Assembly: GCF_000524475.1 (NCBI RefSeq)
Contig: NZ_BAVQ01000002.1
Span: 1 to 64,000 of the forward strand
Reading direction: 5' to 3'
Length of the DNA: 64,000 nucleotides
Source of the DNA: Tomitella biformata AHU 1821
GTDB taxonomy: Bacteria; Actinomycetota; Actinomycetes; Mycobacteriales; Mycobacteriaceae
Positions 9,504-16,773 of this stretch are shown piece after piece. The notes beneath the pieces are model-generated. The model had not been told where the DNA came from. It searched no databases and saw only the letters and a program-made list of their open reading frames with translations. Numbering within the stretch: position 1 is the first letter of the stretch; each line of letters starts with the position of its first letter. The position numbers and the translations under genes were made by a program.

Positions 9504-9719
9504 CTAGGCCGAAGTCAGTTCTCTGCCGGTGAAATACCTCGAATGCGTGCGGCCAAGCGTCTCGAGGGACTTGCTGATCAACATTACAATCTCGACATCA
9601 GTGTCCACGCGCTCGGCCTCAAGCCGAAGCCGACACTCCATGGCCTCGCGATGGCCGTGGAACTCCTGCACTCGGCGCTCTCGCGTCCGCCGATTGAACT
9701 CGATGACGTAACTAGGCAT
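9504..9719 (-). CDS. Small hypothetical protein, partner of the broken RelA/SpoT gene
   Basis: 71 residues, highly charged: MPSYVIEFNRRTRERRVQEF opens the protein, and DVEIVMLISKSLETL and THSRYFTGRE lie in the second half. There is no signal peptide or membrane segment. It begins two bases after the ancestral stop (9722) of the RelA/SpoT gene, so the pair was one transcription unit. I recall similar small genes beside RelA/SpoT-domain genes in other actinomycetes. A partner such as an antitoxin to a small alarmone synthetase is possible, but I have no motif to prove it. The reading frame here is intact. Confidence 0.55.
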   Translation of the reverse strand: MPSYVIEFNRRTRERRVQEFHGHREAMECRLRLEAERVDTDVEIVMLISKSLETLGRTHSRYFTGRELTSA

Positions 9720-9721
9720 CT

Positions 9722-10398
9722 TCAGTCACGCTCCATTTCATCCAATTCGCGTTCAAGCTCCAGCAGCATCCCAACGTACCCCTCGCGGTGCCCCATCAGC
9801 CGCACCCTCGCCACTTCGAGATCCGACTCTGCCTACTCACGTTCCCGGTTCAGCCTTTCATCGTGCCTGTTCAATTCGAATTGCGGCACCTGGCTTAGGA
9901 CCGCCACCGCGTTGGCGATCTCCTGATGCAGATGCTCCACTTCGGCTAGATTCGTCGAGATCCTGTGCAGCAAGTCCACGAGATCTTGCACCTCTGAAAC
10001 CTCATGGGCTTGTCCGTACCTGATCCCCCGGCCCACGCGGTCACCGAGACGCTCATACGCGTTAGCCCATGCGCTCTGGCCCGTGGTCCTCACCTGAATC
10101 TCGGCACGGCCTGCAGGCACTCTGACCCAGACGTGCACCGCACGATACCCACTATGCGGCAACTCGCGGATGTCCCTAATCTTCGATGCCGTCCCGAAGT
10201 ACGCACCGATCTCTTCAGCGAGGGCAAGTTGTTGATCCAAAGTCATGTCCGCGTCGATCCGGATACCGGCGATGTCCTGCACTTGGTCGAGCGTGAGTTC
10301 CGGCCCGCTTCGCCTCAGCTCTGAACCAAGGTATCCAGGGTTTTTGGCCGCGCCGCCAAATCGAACAGTTCGTTGTCCACCGACGACCAATCCTCCAC
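9722..10398 (-). pseudogene. RelA/SpoT-domain protein (small alarmone synthetase type), frameshift plus nonsense
   Basis: The main open part (9833 to about 10320) encodes DIAGIRIDADM, then IRDIRELPHSGYRAVHVWVR and EIQVRTTGQSAWANAYERL, the core motifs of the (p)ppGpp synthetase fold. Two lesions are visible. First, the natural N-terminal stretch (ELFDLAARPKTLDTLVQ) is in another frame and hits TGA at about 10315; one extra base near 10318-10324 would join LVQ to LRRSGPELTLDQVQDIAG. Second, after NRERE a TAG at 9833-9835 is followed in frame by 36 further plausible residues (AESDLEVARVRLMGHREG and on) to TGA at 9722. The N-terminal start is uncertain (GTG 10398 is one candidate). Confidence 0.75.
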
Positions 10399-10458
10399 CG
10401 CAACAATCGCCGCGACCTCAGCCGCTAAGTCAGCGTGCCAAACGGTAGCCTCGAACCC

Positions 10459-10950
10459 ATGGCCACCTGGACGCAATTCACCGCCGACGCCCCCCGGATC
10501 GCCGAGATCTTCACGCGCCGCCATGCCGCCACGGGCAAGCTCTGCATGCTTGCCACCCTGCGCGCCGACGGCTTTCCCCGCATCAGTCCGATGGAGCCGC
10601 AGATCTTCGCCGGCCGGCTGCTGCTGATCGGCATGCCCGGCACCCGCAAGTTCGAGGACCTGCGGCGCGACCCGCGGCTGAGCCTGCACACCGCCACGGT
10701 CGACACCCAAGTCGCTGACGGCGACGCGAAGCTCTGGGGCGAGGCCCGCGACGTGCCGGACCCCGCACTGTTCGAGCAGTTCGCCGAGTCCCTGTTCGTG
10801 GAGAGCGGTATGGACCTGCGCGGGCAGGCATTCGACCACTTCTACGAGGTCGACATCTTCGGCGCATCATCCGTCGAGGTGATCGGCGAGCGCCTCGACG
10901 TCACTGTCTGGAAGCCCGGAGCCTCGGAGCGGGTCATCGAAAAGCACTGA
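10459..10950 (+). CDS. Pyridoxamine 5'-phosphate oxidase-like (PPOX-class) flavin/F420 protein
   Basis: 163 residues from the ATG at 10459; an upstream GTG at 10435 would add eight residues of poor quality. The segment LCMLATLRADGFPRISPMEP followed by GRLLLIGMPGTRKFEDLRRDP is the split-barrel core of PPOX-fold proteins, which bind FMN or F420. Many actinobacterial members are F420-dependent reductases or heme/biliverdin reductases; the substrate is not identifiable here. It diverges from the RelA/SpoT pseudogene and converges with the DUF4389 gene (7-base gap). Confidence 0.75.
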   Translation: MATWTQFTADAPRIAEIFTRRHAATGKLCMLATLRADGFPRISPMEPQIFAGRLLLIGMPGTRKFEDLRRDPRLSLHTATVDTQVADGDAKLWGEARDVPDPALFEQFAESLFVESGMDLRGQAFDHFYEVDIFGASSVEVIGERLDVTVWKPGASERVIEKH

Positions 10951-10957
10951 CCGCGGG

Positions 10958-11593
10958 TCAAGCCGCGAGACTGAACGGCGGGTACCGGTCGGTGACCAGG
11001 ACAAGGGCGTAGGCGATCACGCGGTTGTGCCAGCGCATGACCCCCTGCACGAAGTCGAAGGCACCGCGCGGGTAGCGGCCGGTGAAAAGGACCGCGAACC
11101 AGGCCACGATCACCACCACGATCACCGCGATGTCCAGGAAGAACAGCACGACATAGTGCGGGATGGCCAGGAACCACTTCACCAGCGGGAGCCACCGATT
11201 CAGGTCGCGCTCCACGTCCGGGTAGGGATAGTCGAGGTGCACCGATTGGTGCTCGTCGGTGGACGGGTACCGATCGTCCATCAACATCAGGTAGACGCCG
11301 ACGCGGTTGGCGAAGCGCTGCAGCTCGAGGTTCCAATCGAACCACCACCGGGGGTACTTCCGGCGAAACAGAATCATCAGTAGCGGCGCCAGAAACAGGA
11401 TGCCGCCGGCCCCTGCGACCACCGTCATGGTGCTGCCGTCCGAGTCCCACTGCATCGTCCCCGCCGAGACCGCGCCCAGCACGATTGCTATGGGGATCAC
11501 GACCACGATGCGAAACGCGGTGGTCAACCGATTCAGCTCGCGATCCGGGAAATCGACGGAGAACTGGACGGGGTGGGTCGTCGTCGGGTCCAT
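10958..11593 (-). CDS. DUF4389 membrane protein
   Basis: 211 residues. Three hydrophobic segments are visible: residues about 25-45 (FRIVVVIPIAIVLGAV), 60-78 (VVAGAGGILFLAPLLMILF) and 140-170 (IPHYVVLFFLDIAVIVVVIV). The motifs RRKYPRWWFDWNLELQRFA, VHLDYPYPDVERDLNRWLP and FTGRYPRGAFDF are typical of DUF4389. The role is unknown; the family occurs widely in actinobacteria, with conserved aromatic loops facing the membrane surface. It is monocistronic, between two unrelated genes. Confidence 0.75.
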   Translation of the reverse strand: MDPTTTHPVQFSVDFPDRELNRLTTAFRIVVVIPIAIVLGAVSAGTMQWDSDGSTMTVVAGAGGILFLAPLLMILFRRKYPRWWFDWNLELQRFANRVGVYLMLMDDRYPSTDEHQSVHLDYPYPDVERDLNRWLPLVKWFLAIPHYVVLFFLDIAVIVVVIVAWFAVLFTGRYPRGAFDFVQGVMRWHNRVIAYALVLVTDRYPPFSLAA

Positions 11594-11661
11594 GGCTGCC
11601 CTTCTGAAACGCTAGAAGCCCCAGCGTACTGCGACTTTTCTGGCGAGCCCACCACCACGAG

Positions 11662-12492
11662 TCAGTCCGGCAGCTCCACCCCGAAGTCCTTCGCGTGCTT
11701 GAGCAGGAGCTTGGCCCGCGCCAGCTGCGGCAGGTCGCTGCCGTCGGTGACCCGGCTGCCGTCCTCTCCGAGGCGGTCGACGGTGGCCCGCGCCCAGCGC
11801 AGGTCGGTGACGCCCGGGCTGAGCTGGGCGTTGATCACCGCCGCCTGATCGGTTTGCAGGCACAGCTTGCCGGCCATGCCCATGTCGGCGGTGACGGCAG
11901 TCGCAGCGCGCAGCACGTCATCGTCCGTGGTGAGGGTCGGACCGTCGATGGGGGCGGCGATCCCGGCCGCTCGGCTGGCGATCACCAGGTGCGAGCGCGC
12001 GTAGGCCAGGGCTAGCGGGCTGTCGCCAATCCCGGTGTCGCGGCGGAAATCACCCACGCCGAACGCAATCCGCAGCACCCCGGCGGCCGCCGCGATCGAA
12101 TCCGCAGCCTGCATGCCCAGTGCCGACTCCACCAATGCGATCAGGGCCGTCCCGCGCGGCAGTTGCGCGGCGGTGTCCGCGATCTGATGGGCAGTCTCGC
12201 TCTTGGCCAGCATCACGCCAAGCAGGCCGGGAGCCTCGCGCAGGGCGCGGACGTCCTCGAGCCAGTGCATGGTGGACACGTCGTTGATGCGCACCCAGCC
12301 CTGGTGCTCCTGCAGCCACTCGACGGCGACCGCGCGGGCCTGCGCTTTCTCGCCGGCGGGCACCCCGTCCTCGAGGTCGAGGATGATGGCGTCCACGCTC
12401 GACGCCTCGGCGGCGGCCAGCGCGTCATGGGTGAGCGCGGGCACCAGCAGCCAGGAGCGGGCCAGGGTCGGGTCGATGCGCCTGCCAGTCAT
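11662..12492 (-). CDS. citE: CitE-like (HpcH/HpaI family) acyl-CoA lyase
   Basis: 276 residues. Signature segments are RSWLLVPALTHDALAAAEAS, DAIILDLEDGVP, HWLEDVRALREAPGLLGVML, ALIALVESALGMQ and AFGVGDFRRDTG. These match stand-alone CitE proteins (Rv2498c type), which cleave or form beta-hydroxyacyl-CoA esters such as methylmalyl- or citramalyl-CoA using Mg2+ held by the Glu and Asp in the VES and DLED motifs. It is not part of a true citrate lyase; no citD or citF is present. Its ATG overlaps the stop of the upstream ndh gene (TGATG), so the two are co-translated. Confidence 0.8.
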   Translation of the reverse strand: MTGRRIDPTLARSWLLVPALTHDALAAAEASSVDAIILDLEDGVPAGEKAQARAVAVEWLQEHQGWVRINDVSTMHWLEDVRALREAPGLLGVMLAKSETAHQIADTAAQLPRGTALIALVESALGMQAADSIAAAAGVLRIAFGVGDFRRDTGIGDSPLALAYARSHLVIASRAAGIAAPIDGPTLTTDDDVLRAATAVTADMGMAGKLCLQTDQAAVINAQLSPGVTDLRWARATVDRLGEDGSRVTDGSDLPQLARAKLLLKHAKDFGVELPD

Positions 12493-13733
12493 CGGAGGCT
12501 TCGCCGCGAGCGCTGGCGGCTGCCGTAGTCGACTATCCAGCTGCCGACCGCGCCGATCTTCTGGGTGGTCCCCGACAGCAGCGCGACGTGTACGACGAGC
12601 CATGCCAGGAAGGCGGCGGGTCCCTCGATCTGACGCCGCTTGGGTCCGATCTCGGCGACAGCAGCGCCCCGGCCGACCATCGCCATGATGCCCTTGTCGA
12701 GGTAACTGAACGGCTTTCGCGTGCCGCCCGTCAGGTCCGAGTGGATGTTGTGCGCAGCGCAGTTGCCGGACTGCTGGGCCACGGAGCCCAGTTGGGGCAG
12801 CGAGCCACCCTTGCCGTCGGGGATGTTCGCCGCGTCGCCCAGCACGTACACGCCCTCGAATCCGGGCACGGCTAGGTTCGCCGCCACGTCCACCCGGCCG
12901 CCGCGCCCGACAGTCAGGCCGGAGTCCGCGAGCAGGTTCGAGCCCTTGAGCCCGCCCGCCCAGACGACGATCTCGGCGCGGATCTTAGAGCCGTCGTCCA
13001 GCGTCACACCGTCCTCGGTGATCTCCGCGACGCCCGCGCCCAGCTGCACCTGGACCCCCATGCGCTCAAGCTGAGTCTTCGCGTAGGCGTGGGTCTTCGC
13101 CGAGAACGGGTTGAGCAGCGCCGTCCCGCGATCCACGAGGCGCACTGTGGTCCCCTTTGCGATCTCCCCCTCATAGGTGGCCGCGACAACGGTGCGCAGA
13201 TTCTCGGCCACCGCGCCCGCGAGCTCGACGCCCGTGGGTCCGCCGCCGATCACGACGAGGCCCAGCGGCTCCTTCATGCCGGCCGGCGAGTCGACGCGGT
13301 CCAGCTCGTGGATCATCTTCGCGCTCAAGCGCTTCGCGTCCGCGATGGTGTACATCGGGAACGTGTGCTCCTCGGCGCCGGGCGTGTTGAAGAAGTTCGC
13401 CTCCGCGCCGAGCGCGAGCACCAGGACCCGCGAGGTGACCACCGTGCCGTCGGCGAGCGTCACCGTCTTGGCCGCCGCGTCGATCGCGGTGACCTCGGCG
13501 ACCGCGACATGGGCGCTCGCGTGACGCTGAAAAATCTCGCGGAGCGGGCGCGCAACCTCGGAGACCCCCAGTTGGGCGGTCGCCACCTGATAGTTGAGCG
13601 GCTTGAACTGGTGGTAGTTGTTCTTGTCGATCACCAAAACCTCGATGCCCTTGCGGGCCAACCGCTGGGCCACTGCGACGCCGGCGAAGCCGCCACCGAC
13701 CACTACGACATCTCGAAACACAGTTTTCGCCAT
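12489..13733 (-). CDS. ndh: Type II NADH:quinone oxidoreductase
   Basis: 414 residues from the ATG at 13733. The FAD motif is VVVGGGFAGVAVAQRLA, the NADH motif VVIGGGPTGVELAGAVAENL, and GVYVLGDAANIPD is the second FAD contact. YNYHQ-like NNYHQFKPLNYQVATAQ and GKGGSLPQLGSVAQQSG are typical of NDH-2, a single-subunit membrane-associated enzyme passing electrons from NADH to menaquinone without proton pumping. A longer start (GTG at 13742 or further upstream) is possible. A second copy (44081-45352) shares the same organisation; the pair parallels Ndh/NdhA of M. tuberculosis. Confidence 0.88.
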   Translation of the reverse strand: MAKTVFRDVVVVGGGFAGVAVAQRLARKGIEVLVIDKNNYHQFKPLNYQVATAQLGVSEVARPLREIFQRHASAHVAVAEVTAIDAAAKTVTLADGTVVTSRVLVLALGAEANFFNTPGAEEHTFPMYTIADAKRLSAKMIHELDRVDSPAGMKEPLGLVVIGGGPTGVELAGAVAENLRTVVAATYEGEIAKGTTVRLVDRGTALLNPFSAKTHAYAKTQLERMGVQVQLGAGVAEITEDGVTLDDGSKIRAEIVVWAGGLKGSNLLADSGLTVGRGGRVDVAANLAVPGFEGVYVLGDAANIPDGKGGSLPQLGSVAQQSGNCAAHNIHSDLTGGTRKPFSYLDKGIMAMVGRGAAVAEIGPKRRQIEGPAAFLAWLVVHVALLSGTTQKIGAVGSWIVDYGSRQRSRRSLR

Positions 13734-13784
13734 GCCCGCCACGCTAGCCGAACCGCTCCCGGCCATGGGCCATACGGTGCGCAA

Positions 13785-14507
13785 CTAGAATGCGACCTGG
13801 GTGGCAAGCAGCCCCGTACCCGACGCTCGGCCCGCCACCGTGCGGGCGAACTCCACCGCGTCCAAGGACAGCGCCGGACCACCAGAGGCTCCCGAGAACT
13901 GTCCACCCGCAGGCCCGGTCAACTCCAGCGAGTACGGATTGCCGTGCCGGCGAGCCCATTCCGCGACCATGTCGGCAATCAGCGCCCCGTCGTGCTCGGC
14001 GTCCGGGGTGAAGTCCCGGCCGGTGGCCCGGCTCAGGTCCACCCGGTGCATCCAGGTGTCACGCGTGAAGATCGTGCCCATCAGGAAGCCGAGCGTCCAG
14101 CGCTCCACACCGGCGGGGGTGTCGGTGGACAGTCTCACCAACCGACCGATTGGCGAGGGAATCCCGAAGCGGCCGCGCACGGCACGTGGCCACGTATCGC
14201 GCAGCGTAGCAACGATTTCTGGGTGTGTGAGCGACGCGTTGTCGGCAATCTGTGTCGCGGTCAGCCCGTCTATCACCGGACGGCCACGCTCCTTCGACCA
14301 TCGCTTTGCCGCCCGCATCTGCCGCGCCATCACCCGCATCGACGCGGGCCCCTGCATGTTGCCGAGCAGGTGCCGGGCCATATCCTCGACGACCCACTCG
14401 TCGCAGTCCGTCTGCCGGGACCAGTCGACCGGGTCGAAGGCCTCCACCAACTCCACCAGCCGCCCATACTCGGTCTCCGCGAGCCGCTTGGCCACCGTGG
14501 TATCCAT
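13785..14507 (-). CDS. Maleylpyruvate isomerase family (DinB-like) protein
   Basis: 240 residues. WSRQTDCDEWVVEDMARHLL near residue 30 is the metal-site helix of the TIGR03083 family, and FTRDTWMHRVDLSRATGRDF near residue 150 supplies the second conserved site. The family fold is shared with mycothiol-dependent maleylpyruvate isomerase. I chose the ATG at 14507, which has GAGGAG nine bases upstream, over the TTG at 14516. It lies 18 bases after the TetR gene in the same direction, so the TetR protein (14526-15128) probably controls it. Confidence 0.75.
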   Translation of the reverse strand: MDTTVAKRLAETEYGRLVELVEAFDPVDWSRQTDCDEWVVEDMARHLLGNMQGPASMRVMARQMRAAKRWSKERGRPVIDGLTATQIADNASLTHPEIVATLRDTWPRAVRGRFGIPSPIGRLVRLSTDTPAGVERWTLGFLMGTIFTRDTWMHRVDLSRATGRDFTPDAEHDGALIADMVAEWARRHGNPYSLELTGPAGGQFSGASGGPALSLDAVEFARTVAGRASGTGLLATQVAF

Positions 14508-14525
14508 CGCGATCAACTCCTCTGA

Positions 14526-15128
14526 CTACTGGGTCCTCTGCCGTGGGTCCCCCGTACGCAAGACCATCTCCACCGCGTCGTCGAGCAACCGCGCCCACCG
14601 GTCACCGCCGGGTTCGTTCGCGAGTTGCTGGGCCGCCAGCCCGGCGATCACCGCTGTCATCAAATCCAGCACGCGGCCGTCCAGCCCCAGCCCCGCGAGG
14701 TGGGCGGCGAGCAGCCTCAACAGCTCCTGCGCTGGCGCATAGGCCACGGGCGAGGGCGCAAATCCCGGGATGGTCCGCTGGTACAGCAGCTGGTACCGCA
14801 CCGGGTCCTCGACGCAGAACTCGAAATACGTGCGAATCCCCTGGTGCAGCTGCGATTCTGGCCCCTCCCCGCTGGCCACGGCGACGCGCGCCAGCACGTC
14901 CCGGTTGGCGGCGGCGAACATCGCGTCATAGATCTCGTTCTTGGAGGCGAAATACGAGTACAGGGATTGGGCCGTCATGCCAACCCGGCCGCCGAGCCCG
15001 CGCATGGTGAGACCCGCCAGCCCCAGCTCACGGCTGAGCTCCCACGCGGCGTCCAGAATCTCCTGGCGGGTCGCCTCCTGACGCCTCGCCCGGCGGTCTT
15101 GCGCCGCGCTCGTCAATCTGCCTGACAT
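14526..15128 (-). CDS. TetR-family regulator with WHG-type C-terminal domain
   Basis: 200 residues. The helix-turn-helix is RQEATRQEILDAAWELSREL, then GLTMRGLGGRVGMTAQSLYS and YFASKNEIYDAMF. The C-terminal part (YFEFCVEDPVRYQLLYQRTI) resembles TetR_C domains of the WHG type. The ATG at 15128 lies inside a long inverted repeat (15115-15160), so the protein probably binds over its own translation start. It is followed 18 bases later by the DinB-like gene, its likely target. No other start is plausible. Confidence 0.83.
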   Translation of the reverse strand: MSGRLTSAAQDRRARRQEATRQEILDAAWELSRELGLAGLTMRGLGGRVGMTAQSLYSYFASKNEIYDAMFAAANRDVLARVAVASGEGPESQLHQGIRTYFEFCVEDPVRYQLLYQRTIPGFAPSPVAYAPAQELLRLLAAHLAGLGLDGRVLDLMTAVIAGLAAQQLANEPGGDRWARLLDDAVEMVLRTGDPRQRTQ

Positions 15129-15160
15129 AGTTAAAACTATAGAACGTTGTCAGGCAGATT
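15115..15160. promoter_or_regulatory. 13-bp perfect inverted repeat, probable autoregulatory operator
   Basis: AATCTGCCTGACA (15115-15127) and TGTCAGGCAGATT (15148-15160) are perfect complements separated by 20 AT-rich bases, which themselves hold the palindrome ATAGTT-AA-AACTAT. The left arm overlaps the TetR start codon and codes for its first residues (MSGRL). This is a strong candidate operator for the adjacent TetR protein. Confidence 0.75.
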
Positions 15161-15170
15161 TAAAGGGCCG

Positions 15171-15506
15171 TCAGGCCGGGGCTGCCGCGAGCGCCGCCCC
15201 GCCGTGCAGAAGGATGCCGTCGAGCTCGCCGCGCCTGGTCGAAGACCAGCACGTCGACGCGACAGGTGTTGGTGGCGCGCCACCACAGGTCCGTCGCCGT
15301 CGCCACCAGCGCGGGCTCCTCGCCCAGGACCCGCCGCAGCAGGTGCAGAACAGGCCCGCGATCCTCGCCCGGGGCTGCGGGCGGCCCGCGTGCACCACGA
15401 GGACGCTCGCGAGCGCGACAGCACGGGACGAGCGCGCCCGGACGATGTTGGTCGCGCCGTCGGAGATCGCTTGCTCTCCCAATAGGGAGATATCCAGTAT
15501 CACCAC
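15171..15506 (-). pseudogene. Remnant of a SARP/BTAD-type transcriptional activator
   Basis: From a GTG at 15506 (AGGAA five bases upstream) one frame reads ILDISLLGEQAISDGATNIV and SSRAVALASVLVVHAG then RIAGLF. This matches the N-terminal DNA-binding domain of SARP activators, which normally continues WPDS and so on. Here about 50 bases seem to be missing, and the next frame resumes with LLRRVLGEEPALVATATDLW and CRVDVLVFDQA. Another shift leads to GELDGILLHGGAALAAAPA and a stop. The remaining domains (BTAD, ATPase) are absent. It is a decayed fragment about 110 codons long, without function as a regulator. Confidence 0.65.
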
Positions 15507-15543
15507 GTGGCTTCCTGCTCCCAGGGTAACCACGTCCAGCCGC

Positions 15544-16731
15544 TTACCCGCGGATCGTGACTGTCCCATCCCCCGACACCGCGACGTCCGCTGCCAGCGC
15601 GCGGGCCAGGTTGATGCGCTGCCATGAGCCTGTCTCGCCCTGGTCGTCCAGCGGATATCCGGACTCGAGCGCCGTTTGCCGCAGCACCTCGGCACGCTGG
15701 TCGTCTGTCAGCTCCGGGAACTGCGCCGCGAGCAGGGCGACGGCGCGGGTCGGCACCACCATCGGGGCGTCGGTCGCGGCCACTGTCGGGAAGCCGTAGG
15801 TCATCCGCGCCGTGAACACGTCGACGGCGTCCTCCGTGGACAGATACGGGGTGTCGTTCGCGATGCACACGGAGAGCTCTGCGCCGCAGCGCCATTCGAG
15901 TTCCGCACGCAACTCGTCGCCGGCCTCGAGGATGAGCTGGCGGAAGAGCGGGTCGTGCCACCGGTCGGCGGCCGCGGCGTCGCCGGTCATGCGCCCGCCG
16001 ATCACATCGAGGGGGTAGTGCACGCCCATGACCAGGCGGTTTTGCCCGGCCTCGCTGCCACGGGCCACCAGCTGCGGCCCTAGCTCGGGCACCATCATGG
16101 CCAGCAGGTCGGCCTTCCAGGTCGCCTGGTTGGTGTGCCCGGACGGGAAGGCGGGTGTGGTGCCGTAGCCATCCTCGCCAGCGCGCTCATAGCGGGTGAT
16201 GCGCTCGGGCGCGACGACGAACGGGCGATCGTAGCCGAAGAGGTACTTCTCGATGAATGTCGAGTTCGCGAGGCCGCCGCCGCGGGCGAAGGTTCCGGCC
16301 AGCAGCTGGGAGGTTTTCGGCAGCCGGCCCTCCGCGAGCGCCGCGCGGAAGTGCGCGCCGAGCTCCGCGCCGAGGCCGTCGGACATCGTGACCAGCACAT
16401 CGTCATGCGCATCGTCCAGGGCTCGGGCCTGCAGCGCCGGGTCCTCCACCGCCGACTGGTTGAACGCGACGGTGAGGTCGAGGTTCTCCGCCATGATGTC
16501 CGGCCGCTCCGCCCGCAGCGCGGTGAACGAGTCCACCACGTGCAGGTAGGCGCGTCCCGTCTCGGAGTTGTCGGACTCGTAGATCCGCAGTAGGCGGTCC
16601 AGCCCGAACGGCTCCGAGCTGGGCTGGGCGTTCGGCTGGGCGGGCGCGGCCAGCGCGGACGGCGCCGCCAGCGGAAGCGCGACGGCCGCCAGTGCGAGGG
16701 CGGCGACGATGGTCCGGCGGGTGCGAGTCAC
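15544..16731 (-). CDS. Secreted PAP2-type acid phosphatase
   Basis: 395 residues. A signal peptide (residues 1-28, ending LAAPSALA) directs export. The vanadium-haloperoxidase/PAP2 active site is visible as PAFPSGHTNQ and GVHYPLDVIGGRM, with an upstream basic part around FGYDRPFVV. This is the class A acid phosphatase arrangement, hydrolysing phosphomonoesters outside the cell. The C-terminal 130 residues (from about 265) extend beyond the basic PAP2 core. The gene follows the PhoD gene in the same direction by 42 bases, so two secreted phosphatases are probably expressed together for phosphate scavenging. Confidence 0.8.
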   Translation of the reverse strand: MTRTRRTIVAALALAAVALPLAAPSALAAPAQPNAQPSSEPFGLDRLLRIYESDNSETGRAYLHVVDSFTALRAERPDIMAENLDLTVAFNQSAVEDPALQARALDDAHDDVLVTMSDGLGAELGAHFRAALAEGRLPKTSQLLAGTFARGGGLANSTFIEKYLFGYDRPFVVAPERITRYERAGEDGYGTTPAFPSGHTNQATWKADLLAMMVPELGPQLVARGSEAGQNRLVMGVHYPLDVIGGRMTGDAAAADRWHDPLFRQLILEAGDELRAELEWRCGAELSVCIANDTPYLSTEDAVDVFTARMTYGFPTVAATDAPMVVPTRAVALLAAQFPELTDDQRAEVLRQTALESGYPLDDQGETGSWQRINLARALAADVAVSGDGTVTIRG

Positions 16732-16773
16732 TTGCTGCCTCTTCTCGAGATCAATGGTGGGTTAGACGGTAGT

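Noticed and set aside
11662-12492. True citrate lyase beta subunit
   Set aside because: No citD, citF or citC genes are nearby and the protein is of the stand-alone CitE type.
15147-15627. Plus-strand open frames over the SARP remnant and PAP2 end
   Set aside because: No recognised motif; the minus strand carries clear SARP similarity and the PAP2 C-terminus.
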